Shown: positions 8,401-9,485 of the stretch, piece after piece | Position numbering within the stretch: the stretch's first letter is position 1 | How the letters are laid out: each line of letters opens with the position of its first letter | DNA from: Anaerolineae bacterium | Lineage (GTDB): Bacteria; Chloroflexota; Anaerolineae; B4-G1 | NCBI GenBank assembly: GCA_027079895.1 | Contig: JALWUZ010000004.1 | Span: 1 to 9,485, forward strand | Reading direction: 5' to 3' | Length of the DNA: 9,485 nucleotides | Notes under the pieces: generated by a model | What the model was told of the DNA's origin: nothing | Databases searched by the model: none | Seen by the model: the letters and a program-made list of their open reading frames with translations, nothing else | Program-made: the position numbers and the translations under genes

Positions 8401-9485
8401 TGGACGTCTGCGCACCGGTGGAAAGCGTGGACTTCGAGTACACCCCCGCTCAGCCGGAGGTCGGCGCGTCGGTCTCCTTCTCCGCCTCGGCCTATGTCCC
8501 GGGAGTGTCACTTGTCCTGGTTGAGTACCAATGGGACTTCGGCGACGGGGTCACGGCGACCGGGCAGTATCCGACGCACGCCTTCGACCATAGCGGCGTC
8601 TACTCGGTGACGGTGACGGCGACCAAGTGCAATGGCCGGAGCGTCGTCGAGGCCACTCACTTGGTGACGGTGGTCTGCAACTCGATCGCGGGCCTCACAC
8701 TCGACCTGCTGACGACCGGCGACATCTACACCGACACCCAGGTGCAGTTCAGCACGGACATCACCCCGGACAACGCCACCAAGCCGTATGAGTACGCGAT
8801 AGATTACGGCGACGGGAGCGCGGTCGTCACCGGCACGTCGAGCGCGGATCCGTTCGTCTTCAACCACGTCTTCACCCAGGTTGGCACCTACACGGTCGAG
8901 ATCGCGGTGCAGAACTGCGATATGGCCGCGCCGCTGACCGACACGGTGCAGGTCGTGGTGAAGGAGCGGTGCATCCCGCTGGCGGGCATCACCATCGCCG
9001 GTGAGACGAGCGGGCAGCCGGGGGTCTACACCTTTACCACCACCTACACGCCGAACAACGCCACGTCGCCCATCGCCTACACGTGGGACAACGGCGACAC
9101 GGGGGCGACCTCGACGCGCACTCTGGGCGTCGGTGTCCACACGCTGGTGGTGACGGCGACCAACTGCTCCGGCGCGACGGTGACGGACACGCACACCATC
9201 ACCATCTGCGCCAACCTGACCGGTGTCGTTCTCAGCCTGCTGACGACCGGCGACATCTACACCGATACTCAGGTGCAGTTCAGCGCGGACATCGCCCCGG
9301 ACGGCGCCAGCAAGCCGTATGAGTACGCGATAGGTTACGGCGACGGGAGCGCGGTCGTCAGCGGCACGTCGAGCGCGGATCCGTTCACCTTCGACCACGT
9401 CTTCACCCAGGTTGGCACCTACACGGTCGAGATCGCGGTGCAGAACTGCGATATGGCCGCGCCGCTGACCGACACGGTGCAGGTC
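2499..9485 (+). CDS. Giant secreted multidomain protein: anchor-J, DUF11, PPC-like and PKD repeats (3'-truncated)
   Basis: One frame runs 2,329 codons to the right edge with no stop, so the C-terminus and any cell-wall anchor are unseen. A signal peptide is clear: a K/R-containing start, the hydrophobic core LTILVVLSMVV, and probable cleavage after VQA (residue 25). Modules by residue: anchor-J/MAM-like 62-222, DUF11 225-347, DUF11 348-475, PPC-like 476-593, DUF11 594-716, anchor-J-like 717-894, DUF11 895-1020, anchor-J 1021-1173, DUF11 1174-1291, then PKD-type repeats from 1292. Anchor-J signatures are EGFEVSVPPPGW and ESFEGTFPPAGW with closing HIDDLELY / YVDDVKIY. DUF11 signatures are YTITLVNSG and VTDTFPAG. 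PKD signatures are WDFGDG and H-x-Y/F-x(3-5)-G-x-Y. All are extracellular beta-sandwich types, known as spacer, adhesion or carbohydrate-binding modules. No catalytic motif is seen. The likely role is a surface stalk or adhesin. The domain calls are by motif recognition; the middle anchor-J is the most diverged. Confidence 0.93.
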   Translation, partial: MIGKTFWRGLTILVVLSMVVPYVQAAPGAAGRPAPVDTTILPAWGLTSETPARPQAVTGKVTIFTEGFEVSVPPPGWTEQDVNGTSGDWAQSTDTVHPSGGGVHGGTYLAYFNSWTASWGYSTRMYTTGISLTPADNDYYLSLWMYHDTVYSNDDQLQIEVDDGSGWADVGAAIPRYDGSTGWKQHTVDLSAYAGRVISLSLKGISDYGSDVHIDDLELYRVPPEPDMSTSAKSAVTDLASWLITYTVSIVNSGKASAPSVYLTDTIPVDTSYLPGSAIASTGTVTEGAGYLEWAGSVTSQTTEYLTFTVLINNGNPLYGVTITNTAWISEPNTGWVSPTVVVNTPPFVSDLSGSTKDAIPQNSYGFVRVIPGEMFPYTITLVNSGVASATHAVVTDTFPAGAQYVPGSAWASSGSLLTSADMLTWTGTVSDNGGMVEIGFLMQAISLGQAVDNSAWITGDGTMRRVDAPMVGIQNENAYCEGAWYLDPVSDTVTGTIVDHDDDDGFWGFGYDVWFVLIPTATGRVTLTVDSTGGSDLAIGTSDGGCGGNFTTLDSSYGNNAEVNVDVNYLETYYVLVDDTGDYTLTVNGKYEPLQPRFQGWKGGPPIADRRPVTYVIHFENYGEITATNASIVDTFPAGTTGPAQNVFIEQPASGGLVTNTATMLEWNGELPPLTGITITYSITPVGVCDSGIQTNTAVISDPQATTAVAVTAPPVTGRWWVYYFSDFEMDDGGLVPQGFDLATGAPTTSTWEWGEPQSSGPSNAHSGDNEWGTNLSGNFDDTITDTLTSPVIDLADYTGDGPLYLTYWDWRNHYADEEWAVLYVSSTSTGGWVPIWADQVDQRYWQWHGFDIAAIGVVAPGDRMQVRFSWIGNDDGDTIDGWFIDDLSVYEPCPFTALDVYKLGPSEVAGGDPLVYNVVLRNYGMAVANGVLLTDTLDPDTVYQGGAYASGGFLDDSQGVSGTLYWYGDVSYVDPVVITIPVKTVGCDIFVTNTVAVSHTSLSGVISDTASTHLSSGAMFINESFEGTFPPAGWSTAETGANDDPGWQQTTLRVHSGSYAAYHNDDNTTGDAIAWLITPQFTPTARTELSFWQNQNYDSYYNYHGIWVSTSSNDPADFTELTELGAGTEDTWEQKIITLTNYAGQPIYLAFRYEGDYDDEWYVDDVKIYETCSTINVYKFAPASVPPGELFTYTIQVDSATTATNVILTDTLDPGTSYAGGARASQGTVNDSLGGSGSIFWTGAISPGQSLFLDIPVVMTATSGQVVNTVVVTHSSLAAERSDIATTQVCQAASNADFDYFPPVPFVNETVMFTGTATGTRPINYVWDFGDGSAPVGGPRPSHSYAAAGDYTVTMTANNSCGSDVISYVVSVCEPIIGADFIFAPPDPWTYETVFFTGSVVSGSNPVYDWDFGDGITATGQYTSHAYAASGDYVVALTVANGCSSAVVTYFVSVCEPVYGPSLGYAPAYPRVDEVITFTGGVVSGTPPVDYLWDFGDGQGGIGITTTHSYVAEGLYTVVMTATNCGGAEVSISTTVEVCNPVENVTTTIANVGTIYTDTVVEFDTDIAPDDAHTPYSYTVDFGDGTVVSGAASDDPLTVTHSYALTGTYWVIVSVENCHMPAPATDVVSLTVYEHGVCIPLSDVSISGPQTGEPGIYTFNASSAPNDATTPVTYTWDDGVTGTVSVRTLGDGVHTLMVTATNCAGPVTDTHIITICTPVDGYSFTYSPAAPMVNEQVQFTGSVTTGTAPIYYEWDFGDGSTATGQYPTHTYTTGGSYDVVMTVTNCSGNGIGVITESIYVCEAVSGLGADYAPPAPASNETVHFTASVTSGSEPINYEWDFGDGVTATGQYPTHTFASGDYTVVVTATNCGGFDVYSFTVSACTPIADADFTFAPDLPLAGEEISFSGVVTGGDAPVVYEWDFGDNSPVETGQNVTHTYADSGVYNVVMTATNCSGNGVVVVRKTVDVCAPVESVDFEYTPAQPEVGASVSFSASAYVPGVSLVLVEYQWDFGDGVTATGQYPTHAFDHSGVYSVTVTATKCNGRSVVEATHLVTVVCNSIAGLTLDLLTTGDIYTDTQVQFSTDITPDNATKPYEYAIDYGDGSAVVTGTSSADPFVFNHVFTQVGTYTVEIAVQNCDMAAPLTDTVQVVVKERCIPLAGITIAGETSGQPGVYTFTTTYTPNNATSPIAYTWDNGDTGATSTRTLGVGVHTLVVTATNCSGATVTDTHTITICANLTGVVLSLLTTGDIYTDTQVQFSADIAPDGASKPYEYAIGYGDGSAVVSGTSSADPFTFDHVFTQVGTYTVEIAVQNCDMAAPLTDTVQV
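8019..8579 (+). repeat. Exact 48-bp direct repeat between PKD units 7 and 9
   Basis: Positions 8019-8066 and 8532-8579 are identical and encode WDFGDGVTATGQYPTH in both units. The flanking codons differ (GAG against CAA before). Unit 6 carries a similar but diverged version. This fits duplication or gene conversion among A units. Confidence 0.85.
8706..9485 (+). repeat. Near-identical 249-bp direct repeats (B units 10 and 12)
   Basis: Copy 1 is 8706-8954 and copy 2 is 9237-9485, offset 531 bp, about one B plus one C unit. I count 12 mismatches in 249 positions. The last 92 bases (8863-8954 and 9394-9485) are identical up to the window edge, so the match may run further. Of ten changed codons, eight change the amino acid. 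Confidence 0.9.

Larger units (their letters stand above)
6372..9485 (+). repeat. Array of at least twelve PKD-type repeats
   Basis: Each unit begins with a cysteine codon at 6372, 6621, 6867, 7119, 7416, 7650, 7905, 8151, 8409, 8676, 8970 and 9207, so units are 83, 82, 84, 99, 78, 85, 82, 86, 89, 98, 79 and at least 93 residues. Type A units (1-3, 6-9) have WDFGDG or WDFGDN followed by H-x-Y/F. Type B units (4, 10, 12) begin IYTDT after a short lead, carry VDFGDG, IDYGDG or IGYGDG, and are longer. Type C units (5, 11) have TYTWD(D/N)G, lack the FGDG loop and are shortest. Every unit ends in a V-x-V/I strand just before the next cysteine. The array continues beyond the window. Confidence 0.92.

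Noticed and set aside
6372..9485. CRISPR array or non-coding satellite explanation for the regular repeats
   Set aside because: The units are 234-297 bp, are in one uninterrupted reading frame and encode PKD motifs; there are no short identical repeats with unique spacers.

Overview
This GC-rich window contains three genes and looks like a chromosomal segment from a Chloroflexota (Anaerolineae-like) bacterium. That assignment is inference. It rests on a family-39-type membrane glycosyltransferase with a duplicated soluble C-terminal domain, and on a giant secreted protein that combines 'choice-of-anchor J', DUF11 and PKD modules. No 16S rRNA or other phylogenetic marker is present.

Layout from left to right: (1) The 3' part of a membrane glycosyltransferase gene on the + strand (3-1616, 5' end outside the window). 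(2) A convergent 80-codon cold-shock protein gene on the - strand (1666-1908) with a complete expression cassette: a TTGACA-17 bp-TATCTT promoter (1981-2009), a 10-nt-spaced AAGGAGG site and an intrinsic terminator (1618-1642). (3) A 590-bp intergenic region (1909-2498) with a perfect 14-bp-stem hairpin, a 29-bp imperfect direct repeat, a TTGACA-17 bp-TATATT promoter facing right, and a leader of about 130 nt. (4) A giant + strand gene (2499 to the right edge) that stays open for 2,329 codons without a stop.

The giant protein starts with a signal peptide. It then has three anchor-J/MAM-like beta-sandwich modules, each followed by DUF11-type modules (five in all), one PPC-like module, and an array of at least twelve PKD-type repeats that runs out of the window. 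The repeats come in three kinds (A classical WDFGDG, B longer and modified, C short and lacking the FGDG loop) in the order A-A-A-B-C-A-A-A-A-B-C-B. Every repeat carries two cysteines at equivalent positions. Near-identical DNA in the last B units suggests recent expansion. No catalytic domain is visible, so a surface stalk or adhesin is the most reasonable reading. Its C-terminal anchor or effector, if any, lies outside the window.

Nothing shows that the three genes work together. The glycosyltransferase and the secreted protein are both envelope-related, but they are separated by an independently transcribed csp gene. I found no rRNA, tRNA, CRISPR array or intact mobile element.
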